A DNA stretch of 64,000 nucleotides from positions 101,756 to 165,755 of the forward strand of contig JBBTBX010000009.1 in assembly GCA_038043465.1 (NCBI GenBank). The letters are read 5' to 3'. The stretch comes from SXRF01 sp038043465. Its GTDB lineage: Bacteria; Pseudomonadota; Alphaproteobacteria; Rickettsiales; SXRF01. Position numbers and translations under genes: made by a program. Below are positions 8,294 to 17,035 of this stretch, piece after piece (within the stretch, counting starts at the first letter, position 1; each line of letters begins with the position of its first letter). The notes under the pieces are model-generated. The model made no database searches and had not been told where the DNA came from. It worked only from the letters and a program-made list of their open reading frames with translations.

Positions 8294-8683
8294 TTGAGGG
8301 TTTTTCAAACAAAATCGTTTGCTCGCTTTGCTATAAAATCAGGAATTGACGACCACGCTTTGTGCAAAGCAGTAATGAATGCAGAAAACGGCTTGATTGA
8401 TGCGGATTTAGGCGGAGGAGTAATAAAGCAACGTGTTGCAAGAAAAGGTGAAGGGAAATCCGGTGGTTTTCGTACCATCATTTTATTCAAAATAAAAGAC
8501 AAGGCGTTCTTCGTTTATGGTTTTGCTAAAAATGAGAAATCCAATATAGAAAATAATGACCTGTTAGATTTCAGAAGGCTCGCAGCAGATATGCTAGGTT
8601 ATGCTGAATTAGAGATAGCCAAAGCTGTAAAAAACAAGTTACTAATTGAGGTAGAATATGAAAACAAAACAATATCGCAATAA
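8294..8683 (+). CDS. HigB/RelE-like toxin (DUF1044 type)
   Basis: A 129-residue protein beginning RVFQTKSFARFAIKSGI and containing GGGVIKQRVARKGEGKSGGFRT and the tail-side FFVYGFAKNEKSNI, the pattern of the DUF1044/HigB-type toxins, which act as ribosome-dependent mRNA interferases. The start is a TTG: an in-frame TGA stands at 8288-8290 just before it, and AGAGG (8281-8285) gives a ribosome site. It overlaps the downstream HTH antitoxin gene by 26 bases, so the toxin comes first, as in higBA. Confidence 0.85.
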   Translation: MRVFQTKSFARFAIKSGIDDHALCKAVMNAENGLIDADLGGGVIKQRVARKGEGKSGGFRTIILFKIKDKAFFVYGFAKNEKSNIENNDLLDFRRLAADMLGYAELEIAKAVKNKLLIEVEYENKTISQ

Positions 8684-8978
8684 AATCGCAGCCACTATCC
8701 ATGAAACGGCAGAAGGGCTATATGCGTCTGGTTTGATGGACAAAAAAACAATGCAAGAATTTGATGGAAGCTGCCTAACACCAACTAAAAATCTTACCGC
8801 AGAAGAAATACGCAACATAAGGGAAAAAGAAAATGTCAGCCAGAGCGTGTTTGCCAACTATCTGAATGTTACAAAGGGACTTGTTAGCCAATGGGAACGA
8901 GGAGAAAAACATCCCTCTGGAACTTCTCTAAAACTGTTGTCTTTGGTTGCAAAAAAAGGGCTTGATGCTATTGCATAA
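8658..8978 (+). CDS. HigA-like XRE-family antitoxin
   Basis: A 106-residue protein with a C-terminal Cro/C1-type helix-turn-helix (about residues 50-100): NIREKENVSQSVFANYLNVT, then LVSQWERGEKHPSG. The N-terminal half probably binds the toxin. Antitoxins of this type repress the toxin-first operon. It overlaps the toxin by 26 bases and ends three bases before ftsY, so the module is squeezed between mtaB and ftsY and may share transcription with ftsY. Confidence 0.85.
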   Translation: MKTKQYRNKIAATIHETAEGLYASGLMDKKTMQEFDGSCLTPTKNLTAEEIRNIREKENVSQSVFANYLNVTKGLVSQWERGEKHPSGTSLKLLSLVAKKGLDAIA

Positions 8979-8981
8979 AAT

Positions 8982-9890
8982 ATGTCTTTCCTATCCAAAC
9001 TAAAATCAGGTTTATCCAAAACCTCTGGCAAACTTTCCAGTGGTATTGTTGGTATTTTTACCAAGCGCAAGCTGGATAATGACTCGCTGGAAGAGCTGGA
9101 AGAGTTGCTAATAGAGGCGGATTTAGGCGCGCCACTGGCACATGAATTAACAACAGAATTCGCCAAGCAGCGTTTTGATAAAAACATTGAAGCTGGTGAA
9201 GTGCGCGAATTTCTAGCTGGTAAAATAGCTGATATATTGAAGCCCTACTCCATCCCACTGACCACTGACCACCGACCACTGACCACTATCATCATGGTGG
9301 GAGTAAATGGCAACGGCAAAACCACAACTATCGGCAAACTCGCCAGTAAGTTTAAGAACGAAGGTAAAAAAGTGATGATCGCGGCGGCGGACACATTCCG
9401 CGCAGCAGCAGTTGAGCAGATGCAGGTCTGGGGTGAGCGTTCAAATATTCCAGTAGTCACCGGCGCGTTTCAAGCCGATCCAGCAAGCGTTGCTTTCCAA
9501 GCACTCGAAAGGGCAAGAGCGGAAAATGTTGACGTGCTATTTATCGACACAGCCGGACGTTTGCAGAATAAATCAAACCTCATGGCGGAATTGCAAAAAA
9601 TTATAAAAGTGCTGAAAAAAATTGATGAATCCGCACCCCACCATGTCCTCCAAGTTCTGGATGCCACCACTGGGCAGAATGCGCTGTCACAGGTGAGCAC
9701 TTTTAAAGAGATGGTAAATGTTACCGGGCTGATTATCACTAAGCTTGACGGCACTGCCAAAGGTGGGATCGTAGTCGCCCTCGCCCGCGAATCCAAACTT
9801 CCAATTCACGCAATCGGCATTGGTGAAGCGATTGATGATTTAGATGCTTTCAACCCAGAAGATTTTGCCAGAAATCTGGTGGATTTGTAG
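8982..9890 (+). CDS. ftsY: Signal recognition particle receptor FtsY
   Basis: FtsY is the membrane-associated GTPase that docks SRP-ribosome complexes at the Sec translocon. All GTPase motifs are visible: GVNGNGKTTT (about residues 107-116), DTFRAAAVEQ, DTAGRLQNKS and TKLDGTAKGG. At 302 residues it has the short NG form without a long acidic A domain, as is common in alphaproteobacteria. The linker just before the P-loop reads PLTTDHRPLTT and is encoded by a degenerate tandem repeat (9254-9289) that also occurs in mtaB in the same frame. It starts three bases after the HigA-like gene. Confidence 0.95.
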   Translation: MSFLSKLKSGLSKTSGKLSSGIVGIFTKRKLDNDSLEELEELLIEADLGAPLAHELTTEFAKQRFDKNIEAGEVREFLAGKIADILKPYSIPLTTDHRPLTTIIMVGVNGNGKTTTIGKLASKFKNEGKKVMIAAADTFRAAAVEQMQVWGERSNIPVVTGAFQADPASVAFQALERARAENVDVLFIDTAGRLQNKSNLMAELQKIIKVLKKIDESAPHHVLQVLDATTGQNALSQVSTFKEMVNVTGLIITKLDGTAKGGIVVALARESKLPIHAIGIGEAIDDLDAFNPEDFARNLVDL

Positions 9891-9891
9891 C

Positions 9892-9977
9892 TGTCATCCC
9901 GCACTTGATGCGGGATCTAGGGATAAAACCAATGACAGAATTGTTGCCATAGATCCCCGATTAAATCGGGGATGACA
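9892..9977. repeat. Bipartite palindromic element, family 3, copy 2
   Basis: TGTCATCCC begins the element and GGGGATGACA ends it, giving inverted outer ends. Inside are two hairpins (CCCGCacttgatGCGGG and CCCCGattaaatCGGGG) with a roughly 35-base spacer. Size and layout match the copy inside mtaB. It lies between the convergent ftsY and glycosyltransferase genes and could also end their transcripts. Confidence 0.75.
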
Positions 9978-10016
9978 AGATTCCTTGGACAGGCTGGAGA
10001 TAACACAAACAATTTA

Positions 10017-10982
10017 TTACTTAATGTCAAGATAACCACTGCGAAACGGCGAACACGCCAGATAATGCAGGCGTTTGTTCTCGCGGCGGAAGCGGGCAAT
10101 TCCTTCTAAAATAATGCCGCTGGTGAAAACTACTCCGCTAAGTAAAATCAACCCGACAACGGCAAAAGCTGTGGGCATACGCGGCACGGTGCTGGTTTCG
10201 ATGAAAGTTTCGATTAGCGGTATGCCGAGAATTACCGCGAATAAAAGCATCACCACCGCAATCCACGTAAACATCCGGAAAGGACGGGTTTCACTGAATA
10301 ACACAACCATGCGCCAGGCGATGCGGAAGCCATCGCGGAATGTTCGAAGTTTGCTCACCGAACCTTCCGGACGATCACCATAATGGAATGGAATTTCAAC
10401 AAATGGCAAACGCAAATCTAGCGCATGTACGCTAAGCTCCATTTCAATTTCAAAACCACGACTTACAGCCGGAAAAGTTTTTACAAATCTTCTGTTAAAA
10501 ACACGGTAGCCAGAAAAAACATCCTTCATCCCACGACGGAAAAGCACTTCGACCAGACGGTTGAACATGCGATTGCCGAAATTATGATAACGCCTTGTTT
10601 CATTTTCACCTTGGATACGTGCGCCAATAACCATATCCAGCCTCTGTTCCAGCAGTGCATTTATAAAACTATCTGCCGGCTCCGGCGGATGCGCGTTATC
10701 GCCATCAGCAAGGATATAAATATCGGCATCGATGTCAGCAAACATCTGGCGCACCACATTGCCCTTACCCTGCCTTGATTCACGGCGGACAATCGCCCCT
10801 GATTGAGCCGCTAAAGCAGCGGTATTATCGGTAGAATTATTGTCATAAACATAGATTCTGGCGGTAGGAAAGCGGACACGAAAAGAGGTCACCACTCCGG
10901 CAATAGTCATTTCCTCGTTATAGCAAGGAAGCAAGATGGCAATAGAAAGATTTTCCGGTATCACATTCTTCTCACAATTCAA
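10017..10982 (-). CDS. Family 2 glycosyltransferase with C-terminal membrane helices
   Basis: A 321-residue protein with a GT-A fold: LLPCYNEEMTI at the N-terminus, VYDNNSTDNT, and ILADGDNAHPP, which carries the metal-binding Asp motif. After the catalytic domain come GNRMFNRLVEVLF and FSGYRVFNRRFVKTFP, typical of polyprenyl-phosphate (DPM1-like) sugar transferases, then two membrane helices (about residues 235-255 and 270-292). It probably moves a sugar from a nucleotide to an undecaprenyl phosphate carrier at the inner membrane. The substrate cannot be told. It is transcribed alone. Confidence 0.85.
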   Translation of the reverse strand: MNCEKNVIPENLSIAILLPCYNEEMTIAGVVTSFRVRFPTARIYVYDNNSTDNTAALAAQSGAIVRRESRQGKGNVVRQMFADIDADIYILADGDNAHPPEPADSFINALLEQRLDMVIGARIQGENETRRYHNFGNRMFNRLVEVLFRRGMKDVFSGYRVFNRRFVKTFPAVSRGFEIEMELSVHALDLRLPFVEIPFHYGDRPEGSVSKLRTFRDGFRIAWRMVVLFSETRPFRMFTWIAVVMLLFAVILGIPLIETFIETSTVPRMPTAFAVVGLILLSGVVFTSGIILEGIARFRRENKRLHYLACSPFRSGYLDIK

Positions 10983-11191
10983 TTTCAGATTAGTAAAGTA
11001 ATATAAACTTGCTAATAATTGGTTAATTCATTGAATTATATGAAATTAATTAGACATATCCGCAGGTTGGTTATTTCTATTGATTAACCTTATAGTAACT
11101 AATACAATATATACTATAGTATTATTATGAATGGTCGCAGGATGTTTTAGTGACCATGGCGAGTGTATGTCGCTAACGTCAGGAGGATGAA

Positions 11192-12028
11192 ATGAATATA
11201 AGCTCATTATCAGGTTTGACTGGTCTTTCGCAACAGCAAAACCTTCAGAAATCCAGCTCTAAGCTTAGCGCGGTTATCGCTGCTCTTGCCAGTGGCAACA
11301 AGCTTACATCTGCCAGCACTGATATATCTTCGCTTTCAGTTGCCGGTCAATTACAGGCAGCAGTGAGCGGCCTTAAACAAGCATCAGGAAATCTGGCACA
11401 GGCGAGCAGTCTGGCACAAGTCGCAGATGGTGGTCTTTCACAAATAAATGAAATAGCGCAGCAGCTGCAGAATCTGGCGCAGCAGGCGCGTTCTCCAATT
11501 TTAAATGATGATAACCGTAGAGCTCTTGGTGAGCAATTTAAGCAACTAACGGCACAAATTGATAGTATCGCAGCGAACACCAGCTTTGGCGGAAAAAAAC
11601 TTTTAAATGGCGATTTGAATGGTAATAGCGCGGTATCACTTGATAGCTTGCTTTCTTCCGAAGGCAGTGAATCAGGCAGCCTTTCCATAGAAAATTTTTC
11701 CAGTGCCAGCCTGTTTGGTGGCAGCACGCTAAATCTTTCCAGCGCGGATGATGCTGCTAATGCTTTTGCTGTGATTGGTGATGCACTGAATAAAGTCACC
11801 AGTGGACGAGCTGATGCCGGCTCATTCTTGCAATCAGTTGATTATGCCGCGGCAAGCATTGACTCAGCGATCGCCAATCAGGAAGCGGCGCGTTCAACCC
11901 TTCAGGATACGGATTTTGCTGAAGCTTCATCGCAGCAATCACAGGCAACCCTGCAACAGAATATTGCCCTTGCCCTCGCCGCACAAGGCAACCGCCTTAC
12001 CCCTGCATTATTGCAGCTTGTTGGGTAG
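11192..12028 (+). CDS. Flagellin
   Basis: A 278-residue filament subunit with the conserved N-terminal half (NISSLSGLTGLSQQQNLQKS, then SGNKLTSASTDI) and the conserved C-terminal half (ANQEAARSTLQDTDFAEASS, then ALAAQGN near the end), separated by a short Ser/Gly/Asn-rich variable region. The protein is exported by the flagellar type III apparatus. A strong AGGAGG lies seven bases ahead of the ATG. No other flagellar gene is in the window, so assembly genes must be elsewhere. Upstream (11084-11098) is TTAACCTTATAGTAA, close to a CtrA TTAA-N7-TTAA site. Confidence 0.9.
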   Translation: MNISSLSGLTGLSQQQNLQKSSSKLSAVIAALASGNKLTSASTDISSLSVAGQLQAAVSGLKQASGNLAQASSLAQVADGGLSQINEIAQQLQNLAQQARSPILNDDNRRALGEQFKQLTAQIDSIAANTSFGGKKLLNGDLNGNSAVSLDSLLSSEGSESGSLSIENFSSASLFGGSTLNLSSADDAANAFAVIGDALNKVTSGRADAGSFLQSVDYAAASIDSAIANQEAARSTLQDTDFAEASSQQSQATLQQNIALALAAQGNRLTPALLQLVG

Positions 12029-12029
12029 A

Positions 12030-12110
12030 CTAGTGAATGGTTATTAGTGGCCGGTGGATGGTGAGAATGACACTAACCACGATTCACTAACCACCAATCA
12101 CCAACTTTCC
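12030..12110. repeat. Short-word repeat and hairpin behind flagellin
   Basis: TAGTGAATGGTTATTAGTG pairs imperfectly with CACTAACCACGATTCACTA about 20 bases later, so the RNA can form a hairpin that may protect or end the flagellin message. The following CACTAACCACCAATCACCAAC words belong to the same style of degenerate repeats found in mtaB, ftsY and after lolA. Confidence 0.5.
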
Positions 12111-12182
12111 AAGGAATAGCTTTTGGCAATCGTCTTACGTTGTGGTAAGTATCAAATAACCACCACAAATAGGAGATGATTT

Positions 12183-13712
12183 ATGAAAAAGCAGCTTTCC
12201 CTTCTTTTGCTTAGCAGTGCGCTTGGCTTTTCAATGCCGGCATTTGCTGATGAAACCGCAATAACTATTTACAGCAAAGCGCAACCAGGAGCAATCAACC
12301 CCAACCTGTATCGTCCGGTAAATGGTCAGGCTGGATATAGCGGTATGAACGTGCCGGGCTATGGGATTGTGCGCCAGATTCGTGATATTGAACTGCCGGG
12401 CAAAAGCAACATTATCAAATATAGCGATGTGGCAGCGTATATCGACCCAACCACGGTTCAGTTTAAATCACTCACCGACCCGAAAGGTACAAAAGTTGGC
12501 GAGCAGAATTACCAGTTTGATTTAGTCAGCCAGCAGAAACTTCTGGAAAAATATATCGACAAAAAAATTACTGTGGAAAAAATTGTCGGTGATAAGGTTG
12601 AAAGCATTCAGGGTACGTTACTAAGCACGCAAGGCGGACTGACTGTCAAAACTGATGATGGTGCGGTGAAAGCTATAAATGGTTATTCCAACATTACCTT
12701 TCCAAGTCTAAGCGATGGGCTTATCACCAAACCCACTCTGGTGTGGAATATTTTTACCGGAACTATCGGTAAGCATAAAAGCGAAGTGAGCTATCAGACG
12801 CAAGGAATGACCTGGTGGGCGGATTACAACCTGATTTATAATGAAGGCAAAGACGCTAATAACGGCACAGTGGATTTCGGTTCGTGGGTTTCCATAATCA
12901 ACCAGACTGGCGCAAGTTTTAATGATGCTAAATTGAAATTGATGGCTGGTGATGTGCAGCAGGTTGCCCAACCGCAAGCATATGCCGGACGAGCCATGGC
13001 AATGGAAATGAAAGCAATGGATTCTGTTGCTGCCGCTCCAGCATTTTCTGAAAAAGAATTTTTTGAATATCATCTATATACTCTGGATACACCGGTAACA
13101 CTTCCGGATAATTCCACCAAGCAATTGGAGCTGATTCCAGCCGTTAGCAATGTGCCGGTTGAGAAGCTGATGGTGTTTAATGGTCAGCAAGCGCAATATT
13201 GGAATTATGGCGGGATATATATTGATCAGGGTTATGGTGTGGAAACCGGCAACCGCAAGGTTGATGTATTTCTGAAGCTACTTAACAAAAAAGAAAATGG
13301 GCTTGGCGTTCCCCTGCCCTCCGGTAGAATCCGCGTCAACCAGCGTGATGCAGCCGATGGCAGCCTGGAATTTATTGGTGAAAACATTATTGACCACACA
13401 GCGCGCAATGAAGAAATAATGATAAAGCTCGGCAGTGCTTTTGATGTGGTTGGAGAGCGCAAACAACTTAATTATGTGCTGAACACTAGCAATAAATTTG
13501 CTGATGAGGAAATTGAAATAAAAATCCGCAACCAGAAAAAACAAGCAGTGAAAGTAAAGATTGTAGAAAGCATGTATCGCGCGACGGGCTGGAAAATTTT
13601 AGGCAGCAGCGATGAATATGCCAAAGACAATTCACATCAGGTTAGTTTTATAGTTGATGTTGCGCCGGAAAAGGAAAAAATCGTTACTTATAAGGTGCGT
13701 TATAGCTGGTAG
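12183..13712 (+). CDS. DUF4139 domain protein, exported
   Basis: A 509-residue protein with a clear signal peptide (KKQLSLLLLSSALGFSMPAFA, cleavage after AFA near residue 22). The rest fits DUF4139: alternating beta-rich segments, the motif TWWADYNLIYNE in the middle and C-terminal strands ending VTYKVRYSW. The family's function is not known; exported forms are found in many alphaproteobacteria. The start has GGAGATG-type ribosome site (AGGAG near 12170). It appears to be transcribed alone, with a hairpin-rich region following. Confidence 0.8.
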   Translation: MKKQLSLLLLSSALGFSMPAFADETAITIYSKAQPGAINPNLYRPVNGQAGYSGMNVPGYGIVRQIRDIELPGKSNIIKYSDVAAYIDPTTVQFKSLTDPKGTKVGEQNYQFDLVSQQKLLEKYIDKKITVEKIVGDKVESIQGTLLSTQGGLTVKTDDGAVKAINGYSNITFPSLSDGLITKPTLVWNIFTGTIGKHKSEVSYQTQGMTWWADYNLIYNEGKDANNGTVDFGSWVSIINQTGASFNDAKLKLMAGDVQQVAQPQAYAGRAMAMEMKAMDSVAAAPAFSEKEFFEYHLYTLDTPVTLPDNSTKQLELIPAVSNVPVEKLMVFNGQQAQYWNYGGIYIDQGYGVETGNRKVDVFLKLLNKKENGLGVPLPSGRIRVNQRDAADGSLEFIGENIIDHTARNEEIMIKLGSAFDVVGERKQLNYVLNTSNKFADEEIEIKIRNQKKQAVKVKIVESMYRATGWKILGSSDEYAKDNSHQVSFIVDVAPEKEKIVTYKVRYSW

Positions 13713-13719
13713 TTATACA

Positions 13720-13807
13720 AATCCTGCGGGTGGCAAAAGCCACAGCGCAGGATCTGTTTATAGCCACACGAGATCCTGTGCTGAATGCTCTGCATTCCCA
13801 CAGGATG
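13720..13807. repeat. Pair of GATCCTG hairpins
   Basis: Two hairpins lie between the convergent DUF4139 and decarboxylase genes: ATCCTGCG...CGCAGGAT (about 13722-13753) and ATCCTGTG...CACAGGAT (about 13772-13806). They are related to each other and probably a palindromic element that serves as a two-way terminator. Confidence 0.55.
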
Positions 13808-13813
13808 GTAGCT

Positions 13814-15082
13814 CTAATTAACCGAAAATATACTCAGTAGAGGCTCGTCTGCCACTTCAACGGTTACATCGGAATAGAAGCCGTTGAAATTGGTACGCAT
13901 GGTTGCGCCGTAAGCACCGAGTTGACCAATCTCGATCCAGTCGCCTTCTTTAATATCAGCCGGCAAATGGAACGGACCTTTCATAATATCCATGCTATCG
14001 CAGGTAGGGCCGAAGAACCCAAACTCCATTAGCTCATCCGACATCTTCCCGGCAGGGCGGATAGCCTGCACCGGATAGGAAAAATTCGGGATTCCGGCAT
14101 CAAACAGGCTACCATAAGTACCATCGTTGATGTAGAGCATGTTGCCCTTACGCAGTTCAACACGCACCACCACCGCACCACCTTCGGCAACCAGAGCGCG
14201 ACCCGGTTCGCAGACAACTTCGCACTGCGAAAGCATCGGCTGCTTAGCAAGCGCGGCTTTTATTGTATCCATATAATTCATCAGCGGTGGCGGAGTCATG
14301 CCCGGATAAATTGACGGGAAACCACCACCAATATCCAGCACATCAAGACGCACATCAATCTGGGTGATAAGATCCACTACTGTCTGCATAGCCGCTTCAT
14401 AAGCATCCGGGTTCATGCACTGCGAACCGACATGGAAGCACAGCCCAAGCTTACTGGCTGCCTTGCTGGTCGCCATAATCAGAGATGCTGCTTGTTCGAG
14501 TGGCACACCAAACTTTCCTGCCATACTGTAAGCAGCTTTATCGCTCGCCATAGACAGGCGAACATAAAGGTTCAAATCGTCAGCATAATTGGTGACTTCC
14601 AGAATTTTCTGCAGTTCTTCATGTGAATCCAGAGAGAAATCACGAACTCCATAATTAAAATAAGCAGCAAAAATCGCCTCACGGTTTTTCACCGGATGCA
14701 TGAAATACATTTTTGCATTAGGCAGGGTATCAGCCACAACCTTAACTTCCGCAAGTGACGCCACGTCAAAACGGGTTATTCCGGCGCGGGCGATAATACG
14801 CAGCACCTGCGGATCAGGATTGGTTTTCACCGCAAACATAACCTCACCCGGGAAATTCTCCACAAACCACTTGCTCATTGCCGTAATCACCGCCGGACGC
14901 AGGCAATGCACAGGCGCGGTCGGACGCATGCTGCTTACCATATCGGACACAGAGGCATAAGCACCCTTCATATTGGAAGGGAGTTGCTGCGTTTTGAGCT
15001 TTTTAAGGGGAATGACGTTGGAACGTCTAGCCAATTTTAAATTGGGGGTGCGAGCCGGAGGCTCACTGGTGGTTTTGTTCAT
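13814..15082 (-). CDS. PLP-dependent ornithine/lysine decarboxylase (group IV)
   Basis: A fold-type III decarboxylase of the ODC/LDC family, which makes putrescine or cadaverine. The PLP lysine is in MFAVKTNPDP (K86), the glycine-rich phosphate site in DIGGGFPS, the EPGRALV motif is present, and the C-terminal catalytic cysteine lies in FFGPTCDSMD. The 422 residues include a basic N-terminal extension of about 38 residues (from PLKKLKTQ to LPSN) beyond the usual start; MKGAYASV (residue 38) is an alternative start. Substrate preference between ornithine and lysine cannot be fixed by eye. Confidence 0.85.
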   Translation of the reverse strand: MNKTTSEPPARTPNLKLARRSNVIPLKKLKTQQLPSNMKGAYASVSDMVSSMRPTAPVHCLRPAVITAMSKWFVENFPGEVMFAVKTNPDPQVLRIIARAGITRFDVASLAEVKVVADTLPNAKMYFMHPVKNREAIFAAYFNYGVRDFSLDSHEELQKILEVTNYADDLNLYVRLSMASDKAAYSMAGKFGVPLEQAASLIMATSKAASKLGLCFHVGSQCMNPDAYEAAMQTVVDLITQIDVRLDVLDIGGGFPSIYPGMTPPPLMNYMDTIKAALAKQPMLSQCEVVCEPGRALVAEGGAVVVRVELRKGNMLYINDGTYGSLFDAGIPNFSYPVQAIRPAGKMSDELMEFGFFGPTCDSMDIMKGPFHLPADIKEGDWIEIGQLGAYGATMRTNFNGFYSDVTVEVADEPLLSIFSVN

Positions 15083-15403
15083 CTAACTTAATACCATATA
15101 TCTAAAGGTTAAAGTAGTTATGGCTCACCGAGCATAATCCCGATAAACCGCCTGCTAGTGCGTTGTTTTTTAACAGAATTTATCACAAAAGGCCTATTTG
15201 TTGTTAACGAAACGACTTCTATATATAGAAATCAAAAATATAATAAAGCAAAAACTGCAAATATATAAGAGTTTTTTTCAAGAATTTTATTAAATCTACG
15301 TAATCTGACAAAAACCCTAAATTATTGAATGACAAGCCCTGAAAAACAGGATACTCCTTTCTAGCAAAATCGAATTAACCATATAAAATAAGGTTTTGCC
15401 TAG
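15083..15403. other. Divergent intergenic region, decarboxylase/guaB
   Basis: This gene-free region separates divergent genes and must hold both promoters. Before guaB I see TATAAA in an AT-rich context (about 15383) but no convincing -35 box. No riboswitch, tRNA or repeat is recognisable; a weak CCCTG...CAGG hairpin lies near 15335-15350. Confidence 0.3.
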
Positions 15404-16888
15404 ATGACTAATACAAAAATCTCCTCCTCCATCCCAGAATCCCTTACTTTTGATGACGTGCTGCTTAAACCGCAAGCCTCTGACTTCACTCCTTCCGAGT
15501 CCGACACCAGCACGCAGCTTACAAAAAACATAAAGCTAGCTATTCCCCTGATTTCAGCGGCTATGGACACCGTCACCGAGTCGGCACTCGCCATAGCCAT
15601 GGCACAGCAAGGCGGAATGGGCTGCATCCATAAAAATATGACCATGCTCGAACAAGCAACCGAGGTTCAGACTGTCAAAAAATTTGAATCGGGGATGGTG
15701 ATTGACCCGCTTACTATTGCGCCGGAATCGGTGCTGGAAGACGCACTCACCCTTATGAGCCAGAATCATATATCCGGTGTTCCGGTGGTTGAGAAAGGAA
15801 ATGGCAAGCTGGTTGGCATACTCACCAACCGCGATGTGCGTTTTGCCTCCAACCGTAAACAGCCAGTGCATGAGCTGATGACCAAGGAAAATCTTATAAC
15901 TGTGCAGAAAAACATCAGCCGTGATGATGCCAAACGCCTGCTGCACCAGCACCGTATTGAGAAATTGCTGGTGGTTGACGATGCTTACCGCTGCATCGGC
16001 CTGATTACCGTAAAAGACATTGAAAAAGCGCAGGCTTATCCGACTGCCAGCAAGGATGAGCGGGGTCGGTTGCGCGTAGCAGCTGCTACCGGCACTGGTG
16101 CTGACGGTCTGAAGCGTGCGGAAATGCTGATTGCTGCCGGAGTTGATGTAGTAGTGGTCGACACGGCGCATGGCCATTCCAAGGGCGTGTTGGATAGTAT
16201 AAAGAAAATCAAAGAAATTCATAAGAACGTGCAGATTATTGGCGGTAATATCGCCACTGCCGAGGGCGCGGAAGCCCTTATAAAAGCCGGAGCAGATGCA
16301 GTTAAAGTCGGTATCGGCCCTGGCTCGATTTGCACCACCCGCATTGTAGCAGGTGTTGGAGTTCCTCAGCTTTCCGCTATTATGGACGTGGCAAAAATCG
16401 CCCAGAAACACGGCATTCCGATTATTGCCGATGGCGGCATAAAATATTCTGGCGACCTTGCCAAAGCAATCGCCGCTGGCGCAAACTGCGCGATGCTTGG
16501 CTCGCTATTTGCTGGCACCGAGGAAAGCCCGGGTGAAGTGATTTTATATCAGGGTCGGTCTTACAAAACTTATCGCGGTATGGGCAGCGTTGGCGCGATG
16601 GCGCGTGGCTCGGCGGATAGATATTTCCAGCAGGAAATCGGCGATAAATTAAAGTTAGTTCCGGAAGGTGTTGAAGGTCGTGTCCCCTTTAAAGGCGCGG
16701 TTTCCGGAGTGGTGCATCAATTGATCGGTGGGCTTAAAGCCGCCATGGGCTACACCGGCAATAGAACCATTGCCGACATGCAGAAAAATTGTGAATTTGT
16801 GCGGATTACCAACGCAGGACTACGCGAATCTCACGCCCATAATATCTCCATCACCCGCGAATCGCCGAATTACCGGATGGAGAGTTAA
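15404..16888 (+). CDS. guaB: Inosine-5'-monophosphate dehydrogenase
   Basis: GuaB oxidises IMP to XMP with NAD+, the committed step to GMP. The 494-residue protein has the (beta-alpha)8 barrel interrupted by a pair of CBS domains (about residues 95-215, e.g. HISGVPVVEKGNGKLVGIL). The catalytic cysteine lies in GPGSICTTRIVAG (around residue 307) and the mobile flap in YRGMGSVGAM. Length is normal. The ATG at 15404 lacks a strong ribosome site. It is followed directly by a palindromic element, so it is probably monocistronic. Confidence 0.96.
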   Translation: MTNTKISSSIPESLTFDDVLLKPQASDFTPSESDTSTQLTKNIKLAIPLISAAMDTVTESALAIAMAQQGGMGCIHKNMTMLEQATEVQTVKKFESGMVIDPLTIAPESVLEDALTLMSQNHISGVPVVEKGNGKLVGILTNRDVRFASNRKQPVHELMTKENLITVQKNISRDDAKRLLHQHRIEKLLVVDDAYRCIGLITVKDIEKAQAYPTASKDERGRLRVAAATGTGADGLKRAEMLIAAGVDVVVVDTAHGHSKGVLDSIKKIKEIHKNVQIIGGNIATAEGAEALIKAGADAVKVGIGPGSICTTRIVAGVGVPQLSAIMDVAKIAQKHGIPIIADGGIKYSGDLAKAIAAGANCAMLGSLFAGTEESPGEVILYQGRSYKTYRGMGSVGAMARGSADRYFQQEIGDKLKLVPEGVEGRVPFKGAVSGVVHQLIGGLKAAMGYTGNRTIADMQKNCEFVRITNAGLRESHAHNISITRESPNYRMES

Positions 16889-16892
16889 TAAC

Positions 16893-17004
16893 TTGTCATG
16901 CCAGCGTAGGCTGGCATCCAGAAAAATAAATCTGGATACCAGACAGCTCAGTTTTTAAAGGACATTTGCAAGCAAATGTGAAAAACTGGCTTCTGGTATG
17001 ACAA
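16893..17004. repeat. Palindromic element, family 2, copy A
   Basis: The 112-base element has inverted outer ends (TTGTCATGCCAG and CTTCTGGTATGACAA) and an internal hairpin around ACATTTGC-aa-GCAAATGT. It lies just behind guaB. Related copies are at 22015-22170 and 56146-56240; all share the words CTGGATACCAGAC and GACATTTGC. Confidence 0.75.
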
Positions 17005-17035
17005 TCTCATTGAATAAGATACAAAGGCAAGACAA

